Made by a program: the position numbers and the translations under genes. The notes beneath the pieces are model-generated. The model was given only the letters and a program-made list of their open reading frames with translations. It made no database searches and had not been told where the DNA came from. From Dactylis glomerata (Eukaryota > Streptophyta > Magnoliopsida > Poales > Poaceae), in NCBI GenBank assembly GCA_007115705.1, contig QXEO01000531.1, positions 9,936,342 to 10,000,341 on the forward strand: DNA of 64,000 nucleotides, in the 5' to 3' direction. Positions within the stretch are counted from its first letter, which is position 1, and the number at the start of each line of letters is the position of its first letter. Of this stretch, positions 22,345 to 31,917 are shown piece after piece.

Positions 22345-23088
22345 TGTCGTGGGGATGACTAATGGGGCATGCCACGGGCTGAGCTAAATGCCGGCTGGCG
22401 TCCCAGGAGTCTCCACGACCTCAGCATGAGAAGACCAGCTCCGTCCGAAGGGCCGGCTGCGCCATCAGCCGGCTGGCGATTCCACCGAGGAGAGCCAGAG
22501 CCGGGCGATGAAGGCAAAAGCCTCCCAACGGCTATTTCGCCGAAAGTGGGCTGGCCCCGACAAGAGCGACAGAGGCCAAGGATGGGAGTGACGAGCGCCA
22601 CGACCGGCCTCAGCCAATCAGCGACCGAAGACCCATCCCCACGACGGGATCTGAGGCAAAAGGGAGGGGATATGCCTCCCAGATGCCAGTCTGGGGAAAA
22701 GGCGCTTTATAAAGCGCCTTTGCCAGAGCAGGGCCAGAGTATGACGCCAAGGACGCCGCCCCCGAGGAGCCGGCAGCCGGCCGAACCACTACCAAACCTA
22801 TAACCAGGCCCCTGCCTATATAAGGGGGCCTGGACCCTTAGTCTAGGGGGATCCAATCTTCTTCTGCCTCCTCTAGCCCGAACAGCTCGAGGAGCACTGT
22901 AATCGCTACTGTCTAAGATAATACGAAGCAGGCAGGAAGTAGGGGCTTTACCTCCACCCGGGAGGGCCCTGAACCTAGGTAAACCGAGGTATCTCCATTG
23001 GCACAATCCCGAGCCGGACCCATCGTCACCACCATCGAGCCCCTTCGATAAGCCACCCCATGGCTACTGTATCTAAATTCCCACGACA
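22345..23088 (+). mobile_element. Element B 5' LTR
   Basis: The sequence runs from TGTCGTGGGG to CCCACGACA, 744 bp. A TATATAAGG box near 22815 is a likely promoter TATA. A 24-bp perfect palindrome centred on TTATAA lies at 22698-22721. The R-U5 region has the AACCTAGGTAAACC block common in this lineage. Confidence 0.95.
22698..22721. repeat. 24-bp perfect palindrome in element B LTR
   Basis: Each half is AAAGGCGCTTTA and reads the same on both strands. It is kept without change in the 3' LTR (31527-31550) although the LTRs differ by almost 5 percent. It lies about 115 bp upstream of the TATA box, so it could be a binding site for a dimeric factor. That function is inference. Confidence 0.85.
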
Positions 23089-23089
23089 G

Positions 23090-23108
23090 TTGGCGCCCAC
23101 CGCGGGGC
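23090..23108 (+). promoter_or_regulatory. Element B primer-binding site
   Basis: TTGGCGCCCACCGCGGGGC starts two bases after the 5' LTR. This PBS form is known from grass Tat-type elements such as RIRE2 and Grande. Confidence 0.85.
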
Positions 23109-24130
23109 AAAGCGCAGCGGCGAGCGGAGTCAAGTTCCGGCCGGGACCCTCATCAGCTCTCGGCGAGAAGGTCACCTCCGGCCTTGTCTGGAGGTTCGGC
23201 ACCTTCGACTGCGTCAGCGACAACTTGGCCCACTTCGAGAATGGCTTCGGCAACAGCGGCTCCTTCCTCGACGTCGGCAGTCACCGCTTCTACGTCGCCA
23301 AGCCCATCCCGGAGGAGTAACCGACATCCTCGACTCCCTCTGTGATGGAGGCTCGAGCTGCGGTGAAAGCAGCAATTTTGGCGCCATGGTCGAGGTGATG
23401 GCCCTAGGAGAAGATGAGGGCGGCGACTCACCGCGCCTCGAGCGCCCGTCGCCTGAACGCCTTCTTCCACAGGAGCAAGATGCTCCACTCCTAGAGCAGG
23501 ACGCCCCGGACGTCTCCATGGTGGACCTGCGCGCTCCCCTCAGCCGCGTCATCGACCCCGCCCAGGTCACCGAGGCCCTGGAGCGGACGCGTCTCGTCCT
23601 CCTCAGCAAAGTGGCTGAGGACGAGGCCAAACGGTGCCGTGCGAGCACCACGCTCAGCGAGTTCTACGACGTGCATGGAGACGCACCGACCGTGCTCGCT
23701 CGTGACCTGTGGCGCAGCTTCGCCACCGCCGTCCCCGGCCAGACCCATCGGCCGCCATCGGCAAGCCGAGGCCGTGGAGGGCGCGGATAGGGCGGCCGTG
23801 CTCCGAGCGGCAACGCCCAAGGCCGCCGCGCCCAGCAAGGTGGCGGAGCAAGCAGGCCACGCCAGATCCCGGTGTCAGCGCTAGGGTCGGAGTCCCAGGC
23901 TCGCCCACCGGCGCTGCACATCCACCTGTGGCTTGACCACGTCGAGACGTTCCCCAGAGGATCTGCTAGCTGAAAGCGAGCAGCTTCTGACCAAGGAGGC
24001 CCGGGGGCTGCCGGCAGCGGTCATGGGCGCAAAGAGGGCAAGTACACCCTTGATGCTGCACTTGATCAGCCGTGTAAGTGCCACACCTCCCCGGGCAGGG
24101 AAGCGACCCATTCCACGCGTCAGTGCCGTT
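23109..24130 (+). pseudogene. Element B gag remnant
   Basis: Open frames at 23109-23320 and 23386-23790 contain an acidic, Pro-rich leader and a helix-rich stretch (ALERTRLVLLSKVAEDEAK) like the N-terminus of Tat gag. The capsid-type retrotransposon gag domain that element A retains is not found, and the region to 24130 changes frame. A deletion of the gag core is inferred. Confidence 0.5.
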
Positions 24131-24132
24131 TC

Positions 24133-25074
24133 ATGAGAGAGCTGGAGCAGCGCGCTCGGCAGATCCCTGGTGCGTCGCAAGCACAACCGGCTGGAGGTCA
24201 GGAGGACCAACAGCGCGACCCGGCTGGAGGCGAGCCGAATCAAGATGATGACTTCCCGGCGGATGTTGAGCAGTATCACATCTTTACCACTCCCGGCAAG
24301 GATAAAAGGAACGACCTTTGGCATGAGGCAGAGGTGAACGCTGTAATGCCTGCAGAACCCCAGTTCATGCATTGGTCTGAGGCGGCCATTACCTGGGGGC
24401 GCGAGGACCATCCAAGGCTGATGCCCAGCCCTGGAGAATATGCTTTGGTCCTGGACCCTGTTATGTGTTCCGATACACACATGTGCTGGTTCTCCCGCGT
24501 GCTCATCGACGGCGGTAGTAGTATCAACCTTGTTTACCGAAGCTCTCTGGAGAAGTTGGGCATCCCGCTTGCTCAGCTGAAACCGAGCCGGCTCACCTTC
24601 CATGGCATCGTGCCTGGGCATTCTTGCACCCCTTTGGGCAAGGTGCAGCTGGAGGTTCTCTTTGGAAAGAAGGGGAATAGCCACCGCGAGCCCATCTGGT
24701 TCGAGGTGGTGGACATCAGCAGTCCCTACCACATGCTGCTTGGCCGTCCAGCCCTGGCCAAGTTCATGGCTGTCCCGCATTACGCCTATCTGAAGATGAA
24801 GCTCCTAGGACCCAGAGGTGTGATCACGGTCTCAGGAAGCTTCAAGAAGTCCCTGGCCTGCGCAAAGGAGAGCTCGCAGTTGGCAGAAGCGCTGGTCATC
24901 GTCGAGGAAAAGCGGCAGCTTCTACATCGCGTGGAGCTGACCCAGCAAGATGTGCCGGTTTGCCAGTCGCCGGTGGAGCAGTTCAAGCCGGCCAACGACA
25001 CCAAGAAGATCCTGCTGGACGAGAGTGATCCCACCAAGTACGTCATCATCGGCACTGGCCTTTCTGCTAAATAG
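24133..25074 (+). pseudogene. Element B protease domain and linker
   Basis: The 313-codon open frame has a retroviral-type aspartic protease with LIDGGSSIN at residues 124-132, where DGG replaces the usual D-S/T-G, as is normal in Tat elements. A YHMLLGRPAL block, the second conserved part of the fold, lies near residue 200. It ends at TAG 25072-25074 in the context AAATAGGAAAG. After the stop the same frame continues directly into RT, so this was one gag-pol or pol frame. Confidence 0.85.
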
Positions 25075-26880
25075 GAAAGCGAGCTCACCAGCTTCCTCCG
25101 TGAGAATCGGGACATCTTCGCATGGTCTCAAAAGGACATGCCAGGTGTGCCAAGGGAGCTGGCTGAGCACTCACTCAACGTCCGGCCAGATGCCAAGCCG
25201 GTCAAGCAACCGTTGCGGTGTTTTGCAGAAGAGAAAAGGAAAGCTATTGGCGAGGAGATTGCCCGGCTCCTTGCAGCTGGCTTTATCATGGAGGTATTTT
25301 ACCCTGACTGGCTTGCGAACCCAGTCTTGGTTATGAAGAAGAATAACACCTGGCAAATGTGTATCGACTACACCAGCCTTTCGCACTACCACGGATCGAC
25401 CAGGTGATCGACTCCACAGCCGGTTGTGACCTGCTGTCCTTCCTGGACGCCTATTCAGGCTACCACCAGATCCCGCTCTTCCAGCCGGATCAGATCAAGA
25501 CGTCCTTCATCACCCCATATGGAGCCTACTGCTATGTTACCATGCCGTTTGGCCTGAAGAACGCTGGAGCCACTTACCAGCGGACCATGCAGCGATGCCT
25601 GCAAGGGCAGATTGGGAGAAACGTGCACGCTTATGTGGACGACGTGGTGGTGAAGACCAAGCAGAGCGGCACGCTCCTGGACGACCTCAAGGAGACCTTT
25701 GCCAACCTGCGGTGCTATCGCATGAAGCTCAACCCAGAGAAGTGCACCTTTGGTGTGCCGGCTGGATAGCTCCTAGGTTATATCGTTTCCCAGCGAGGGA
25801 TTGAGGCTAACCCCTCGAAGATAAAAGCCATTGAGGCCCTAGAGAAGCCCATCCAGCTCAGAGACGTGCAGAAGTTTGCTGGTTGCTTGGCCTCGCTCAG
25901 CCGGTTCGTCAGCCGGCTCAGGGAGAAGGCCATGCCACTGTACCAGCTGATGAAGAAGGCGGACCACTTCGTTTGGTCCCAGCGCACTGATGATGCCTTC
26001 AACGACCTCAAGCGAGCCTTGTCTACCGCACCAATCTTGGCAGTGCCGGCTCTGCGAGAGCCAATGCTGCTCTACATCGTGGCTACTCCGCGAGTCATCA
26101 GTGTCGTGATCGTGGTGGAGCGCACCGAGGAAGGCAAGGAGCTGCCGGTTCAGCGCCCGGTGTACTACCTGAGTGAGGTGCTCACTCTCTCCAAGCAGAA
26201 CTACCCGCACTACCAGAAGGTCGCATACAACGTGTACATGGCGGCCAAGAAGCTAAAGCACTACTTCGAGGAGCATCCTATCACGGTGGTGAGCACCACT
26301 CCACTCTCGGAGATCATTGGGTGCAAGGACGTGTCAGGCAGAGTGGCCAAATGGGCGATTGAGCTCGCTGCTCATACCATTCAGTACAAGCCCAGGACGA
26401 CAATCAAGTCGCAGATCATAGCGGATTTCTTCGCTGACTGGGGAGAGCACCAGTACTTGCCTCCGGCTCCAGACTCCACCCACTGGCGCATGCACTTCGA
26501 TTGCTCCAAGTTGCTCGGGGGCTTGGGGGCCGACGTCGTCCTCACCTCTCCCAAGGGAGACAAGCTGCAGTACGTGTTGCAGATGCACTTCCGTGCGTCG
26601 AACAACGTCGCCGAGAATGAAGCCCTTGTACATGGGCTCAAGATGGCCAAGCAGATTGGCATCAGGAGGATCCTCTGCTTTGGAGACTCCGACCTGGTGG
26701 TGCACCAGGTTACAGGGGATTGGGACGCTAGGGACGCCAACATGGCCGCCTACCGCTTCTACGTGTAGCAGCTTAGCGGATTCTTTGAGGGCTGCAAGTT
26801 CCATCATGTCCCCAGAGCAAACAACGACGATGCGGACCGGCTATCCAAGATTGGCTCTACCAAGCAAGATATCCCAGCTG
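25075..26880 (+). pseudogene. Element B reverse transcriptase, RNase H and second RNase H
   Basis: RT starts with ENRDIFAWSQKDMPGVP. A deletion within the CIDYTSLNKACPKD block (near 25375) shifts frame. From 25359 the frame has DLLSFLDAYSGYHQIPL, MPFGLKNAGATYQR and an intact YVDD box (near 25635). Then come an RNase H domain (LYIVATPRVIS to VAYNVYMAAKKLKHYF) and a second RNase H with MHFDCSKL, NNVAENEALVHGL and FGDSDLVVHQV. TAG stops at 25767-25769 and 26766-26768 break an otherwise open frame. Both are best read as CAG to TAG. Confidence 0.93.
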
Positions 26881-26882
26881 GG

Positions 26883-28440
26883 GTGTCGCTGGAAATCATC
26901 CGCAAGCTGTCCATCAAGCCCTCGCCGGAATCTCCATCCATCTACGTGCCTGGAGACCCCGCCTCGGCTCAGGTGCCACCACCGGACCCGGGGGCTGCCG
27001 CCTCGGAGCTAAAGGAAGCACCCGGCCAGTCCAACGTGGCCGGCTCAACGAAGGACACGGGGGCTGCCGGCTCCACGCCCGCTCCCCCAGCCGGACAATC
27101 AGACGACGCCGGCATGACGACGGACCCGGGGGCTGCTGGTCGCCAGTGTCTTCCACATACGGGAGATACCTTCCTGGGCGGAGCCATTCTCCAACTACCT
27201 CATCACTGGGGACTTGCCGCAAGACGAAGTGGAGGCTAGGCGAATTCAACGCCGAGCAGGGGCGTACACCATCATCAACAGCGAGCTATACAAACGCAAC
27301 GTGTCAGGCATCTTCCAGAAGTGCATCGAGCCGGAAGAAGGGATAGAGCTGCTAAGAGAAATACACCAAGGGGAGTGCAGACATCATGCATCTTCTAGAA
27401 CATTGGTGGCCAAAGCCTTCCGCCATGATTTCTACTGGCAAACGGCCAAGCAGAATGTAGAGCAACTGGTGAAACAGTGCAACGGCTGCCAGCGCTTCTC
27501 CAAGCATCGAAACACTCCAGCGGCAGCTCTCAAGACCATCCCGCTCACCTGGCCGTTCGCTGTCTGGGGCCTGGACATGGTAGGGCCATTCAAGACCACA
27601 CCCGAGGGCTTGACGCATCTGTTGGTTGTTGTGGACAAGTTCACCAAGTGGATTGAGGCCAAGCCAATCAAGAAACTCGACGGTTCGTCCACCATCAAGT
27701 TCTTCAACGAGATCATCACAAGATATGGAGTTCCCCACAGCATCATCACTGACAATGGGACGAACTTTGCGAAGGGAGTCTTTGCTGATTACTATGGCAA
27801 GAAGGGCATCCGGCTAGACTTAGCGTCAGTGGCGCACCTTCAGACAAACGGGCAAGTGGAGAAGGCAAATGGGCTGATCCTGGCCAGCATCAAACCAAGG
27901 CTGGTCGAGCCTCTCGAACGCTCAGCCGGCTGTTGGGTCGAGGAGCTACCCTCAGTGCTCTGGAGCCTGCGCACCACTCCAAATCGCTCTGTTGGCTTCA
28001 CACCTTTCTTCCTGGTCTACGGAGCAGAAGTGGTGTTGCCCACGGACATCGAGTTTGATGCACCCAGAATTGTCCAGTACACGGAGAAGCAAGCAAAAGA
28101 AGCTTGCAAAGATAGCGTCGACCTCCTCGAGGAGGCACGAGAACAGGCTCTGGCCAGATCAGCGCTCTATCAGCAGCAGCTGTGATGATACCACAGCCGA
28201 AAAATTCACCCGCTCGCGTTTCGCGAAGGAGATCTCGTACTCCGGCTGGTCCAAAGCACTAAGGTCATGCACAAGCGGTCTCCTCCCTGGGAGGGACCGT
28301 TCATTGTCAGCCGGGTGCTGGGCAATGGGGCATATTACCTCATCGACGCACAAGAGCCCAGAAAGAACAAGGCAGATAACTCTGACAAGGAGACAGAGCA
28401 TCCCTAGAATGTCAGTCTCCTAAGACCTTTCTTCTGCTAA
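26883..28440 (+). pseudogene. Element B linker and integrase
   Basis: A Pro/Gly-rich linker (26883-27213) with repeated AAG...DPGAAG units changes frame near 27215 into integrase. That frame has GECRHH and CNGCQRF (His2-Cys2 zinc finger), WGLDMVGPF, ITDNGTNFAKG and TNGQVEKANG, giving the DDE triad. WSLRTTPNRSVGFTPFFLVYGAE follows. Two TGA codons in a row (28183-28188) replace the expected Arg-Arg pair, and the frame then stays open through FREGDLVLRL and WEGPFIVSRVLG to about 28438. Confidence 0.93.
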
Positions 28441-29805
28441 GGCAAAAAGCTTGTACCCCGAAAAACTTGTCAATGAATAAAGGAAAACGGAGCGGCTAGT
28501 TATGGCCGGCTCCGAGGAAAACACTTCGTGTATGTTTTGCTTCCTGCGTTATTCACTTGACCGGCAGCTGGCTCCGGGCACCGAGCCACAGCCGACAGCC
28601 CTAAAAAATGATCGATTTCTCGTCAGCCGGATGAGTACTATGTATGAAGAAGGTCTCGAGCCCAACCTCCACCTTTCGGCTCCGCGCAGCCGGACGGATA
28701 GGAGCCGGCAGGCCACATACGAAGGAAAGCCGCAGAGCAGAATCGTAAATGATAGAAAAACCGCTCAAGCAGGCGTTAGGGGCAGTGTTTGTTAACTGAG
28801 CGTTGGCTAGCACAAGTCGGGTGCCCAATAAACCGAAGTACTACTTCTCACTCTGTGGCATGCTCCCACCCTAGGCCGGCATTCGGCTGCCGGCCCAAGA
28901 GAGACCAACCGGCACCAGGCTGCCGGTTGGGGGTAGAACGGCCGAAGGGTGGAAAGATTAAGGAAAAAGTTGAGGGAGCCAGACAAAGGCAAAGCCAGCG
29001 AATGGTTGACGATCACAGTCTCTTGACATTTGGGCTGAGGAGCCACGTCAAAGAGGTTCGAAGCTAGAGCTGCCTCGCTCGACGCTGGCAATGTACGTGG
29101 AAGGTTAGTTTCGAGCTAGCTGTCAGTCCAGCTACACCAAAACTCGGGGGCTAGGGGGAAAGGGAATTGGCCCTCAGAAGTGGGCCGGCTCCAGTACCTC
29201 GCCGGCTGTCCGATCAGCTGGCGCTACGACATGATCAGCAAACGAGCGACAAAATCGAAACCTAACACTCGCAAAGTAATGGCTAGAGCCAGAAACTTGG
29301 AGATTTACTCCAACCGCAGCAAGGGACGTGCGAAGGCCTTGAAGGGAGACATACCGGCTCCAGCCCCGCTCGAGCCGGCACAGGACTCAGCTTCCACTCC
29401 GACCCCGCTGAGCCAGAACTAGTCCGTCCTTCCCAGAGCCGGCCAGCAGAAGCACTGCTCCTTTTGTGCTGAGGCTGGAAGATCTCGCCCAAAGCGTCTG
29501 TGCAAGCCAGTGACCATCGTAGTCCCTATCTATGGATTCATGCGGCAATGGTTCTATCCAAGGAAGAATCCTAGCCGAAGAATCGTCACGGCGCGGCAAT
29601 ACAAGCACAAGAACATTCACACAGTCAATGAAGAAGGACAAGCAAAGATTCACAGGAAATTAAAAGAGTTCTTGAACATACGACTGGTGATTACATAACA
29701 TAGGCCATGCTAAGGGCCAAAGCAACAAAAGAACTCCCCCTCCTAACCCCTAGACCTCTGTTGACGATGCTGCTGTCAGAGGGGGGCTTCGAGGGCGCTC
29801 GCCGA
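28441..29805. other. Spacer of element B between integrase and antisense ORF
   Basis: AATAAA occurs at 28477-28482. GCCGGCT-type motifs recur through the region. I see no protein with a known motif here; the small frames are not conserved with element A. Confidence 0.4.
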
Positions 29806-30630
29806 TCACAGCCAGGGGGAGTAGGCACGGGCGCAGCCGGAGCCGTCGATGACGCGGACGCAGAGGATGGGCGACCGGGAACGGTGGGTCAGGCTGAGAG
29901 ACCAGCCCCATTCCAGGCCGTAGTCGGTGAAGAACTGCGCCCAGCCCTCAGTGAGGTAGCTCTTCCCCTCCTCATCATGGAGGACCTCGACGTGGTACAG
30001 AGGCTGGCCGCCGCTGCCATCCTGCACCATGAGGCTCATTGGGGGGTTCTTCCCCATCGTGCCGATGAAGCTGGCGGGAAGCGGCAGACGCTCCTTGCAC
30101 CCGGCCAGCAGGGGCACCACGGAGGTGGCGAACCCGTGCTTCGGGACATAGGAGAGCCACTGCCTAAACGGCAGGCGCGGAGGCCGCGTGCGCGCCTTGC
30201 TGGTGGCCGCGCTGGAGGAGCCGCCGATGCTCGGGCCGGCGAGGCCCGGAGGGGCGGCCCCGAACGCCATCGCGGCGCCGACGAGGGCCGCCGCCGCCTC
30301 CAGTGGAGTCCCGGTGAGGCCGGTGACGGAAGTCGTGGCCGCGGGGACTGCGGCATTGACAGCAGCCAAGGCAACGGCCCCTCCAGGGGCCGCAACGATG
30401 GCGGTGGAGTGGCTGGCCCCGAAAGGCTCGGTGGCGGCCACGGCCGCGAGCGCCTCCAGGGTCTTCTTATTGCGGCTGCCCGGGGGGCGGCCGCACCTCT
30501 GGGGCACCGGTGGAGTTGCCGCCGGGTCCTTGGTCTTGTTTAGGCTCCCGAGCGGGCGGCCACGTTTGCGCCCGCCTAGCCCACCGGTGGTCCCGGCCCC
30601 GGCTCCGCCGAAAGCCTCAAGCGACGACAT
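29806..30630 (-). CDS. Antisense ORF of element B: two AT-hooks plus B3-like domain, intact
   Basis: The ATG at 30630 (minus) opens 274 codons to a TGA at 29806 without interruption. I prefer this start because the upstream in-frame ATG (30741) precedes the TATA-like box at 30721-30727. AT-hooks are at residues 21-32 (RKRGRPLGSLNK) and 46-56 (RCGRPPGSRNK). After an Ala/Gly-rich linker, residues 181-262 fit the plant B3 fold: LPLPASFIGTMG, the VEVLHDE strand, YLTEGWAQFF and a closing ILCVRV strand. It sits opposite to pol, between integrase and the 3' LTR. Pol of the same element is dead, yet this frame is open. A DNA-binding nuclear role is inference. Confidence 0.75.
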   Translation of the reverse strand: MSSLEAFGGAGAGTTGGLGGRKRGRPLGSLNKTKDPAATPPVPQRCGRPPGSRNKKTLEALAAVAATEPFGASHSTAIVAAPGGAVALAAVNAAVPAATTSVTGLTGTPLEAAAALVGAAMAFGAAPPGLAGPSIGGSSSAATSKARTRPPRLPFRQWLSYVPKHGFATSVVPLLAGCKERLPLPASFIGTMGKNPPMSLMVQDGSGGQPLYHVEVLHDEEGKSYLTEGWAQFFTDYGLEWGWSLSLTHRSRSPILCVRVIDGSGCARAYSPWL

Positions 30631-30720
30631 TGAGGTCACGGGGGAGAAGCGGAGATGACGATTTGGCGAGGTGAAGGAGTGGGGATGCTCAGGAGTGGGG
30701 AAACCCTCGAGAGCTCCGAG

Positions 30721-30727
30721 ATTTAAA
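30721..30727 (-). promoter_or_regulatory. TATA-like box for element B antisense ORF
   Basis: On the minus strand TTTAAAT lies about 91 nt upstream of the ATG at 30630, followed by a C/T-rich leader. The arrangement matches that of element A. Confidence 0.45.
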
Positions 30728-31173
30728 GGCTGGAGAGGCACAAAAAATTGAGCCGGTTTAATGTGAATAAACCATACGCGTGGCGCTTCGATGGGACTTA
30801 TCGCTGACGCAAGCCTCGTCTCGTCATGTGACGTCTATTGGAATCATTACGGACGCCGAAGAGTCAAAGCGACGGGACGGGACGCTGGCCACTGGCGCAC
30901 TGCGCCGGCCACAACGTAGGAGCAAAACCCGAAGCGGCACAAGTTCCAAGGAGGCAGCACACTGGCTCACGGCCGCCAGCCAGATTGCGCCTGGAGCTGG
31001 AACATCTCGAGGCGGCCGGAGGAGTCCCGCGTGACTTGGCCTCAAAACCAGCAACCTCCAGACCAGACCAAGAATCCTGGGACTTCGACAAAAACGAGCA
31101 AGACTTCGGCGAGGAGAAGAACCCGCCGAAGCCCCATGCTAACCCATGAGACTTCACCAGTTTCGGGGGCTAG

Positions 31174-31917
31174 TGTCTTGGGGATGACTAATGGGGCATG
31201 CCACGGGCTGAGCTAAATGCCAGCTGGTGTCCTAGGAGTCTCCACGACCTCAGCGCGAGAAGACCGGCTCCGTCTGAAGGGCCGGCTGCGCCATCAGCCG
31301 GTTGGCGATTCCACCGAGGAGAGCCAGAGCCGGGCGATGAAGACAAAAGCCTCCCAACGGCTGTTTCGCCGAAAGTGGGCTGGCCCCGATAAGAGCGACA
31401 GAAGCCAAGGACGGGAGTGACGAGCGCCACGACTGGCCTCAGCCAATCAGCGACCAAAGACCCTTCCCCACGACGGGATCCGAGGCAAAAGGAAGGGGAT
31501 ATGCCTCCCAGATGCTGGTCCGGGGAAAAGGCGCTTTATAAAGCGCCTTTGCCAGAGCAGGGCCAGAGGATGACGCCAAGGACGCCGCCGCCGAGGTGCC
31601 GGCAGCCGGCCGAACCGCTACCTAACCTGTAACCAGGCCCCTACCTATATAAGGGGGCCTAGACCCTTAGTCTAGGGGGATCCAATCTTCTTCTTCCTCC
31701 ACTAGCCCGAACAGCTCGAGGAGCACTGTAATCGCTACTGTCTAAGGTAATACGAAGCAGGCAGGAAGTAGGGGCTTTACCTCCACCCGGGAGGGCCCTG
31801 AACCTAGGTAAACCGAGGTGTCTCCGTTGGCACAATCCCGAGCCGGACCCATCGTCACCACCGTCGAGCCCCTTCGATAAGCCACCCCATGGCTACTGTC
31901 TCTAAATTCCCACGACA
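31174..31917 (+). mobile_element. Element B 3' LTR
   Basis: 744 bp, starting TGTCTTGGGG (the 5' LTR has TGTCGTGGGG) and ending CCCACGACA. It is followed by TSD CTCGA. It keeps the palindrome (31527-31550) and the TATATAAGG box. Confidence 0.95.

Larger units (their letters stand above)
22345..31917 (+). mobile_element. Element B: full-length Tat-type retrotransposon nested in A
   Basis: Perfect TSD CTCGA (22340-22344 and 31918-31922) flanks two LTRs of exactly 744 bp. They differ at about 36 sites by my hand alignment (4.8 percent, mostly transitions). At the usual grass rate of 1.3e-8 per site per year this is near 2 million years. Order: PBS, gag remnant, protease, RT, RNase H, second RNase H, integrase, antisense B3 ORF, polypurine tract (TTTCGGGGGCTAG, 31161-31173). 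The gag core is missing and pol has stops and frameshifts, so B is defective. Confidence 0.96.

Noticed and set aside
22369..22803. 144-codon plus-strand frame inside element B 5' LTR
   Set aside because: LTR sequence upstream of the TATA box; the equivalent frame in the 3' LTR (31198 on) is broken.
29707..30543. 278-codon plus-strand frame in element B
   Set aside because: It is the complement of the B3/AT-hook ORF and is Gly/Arg-rich without any domain.
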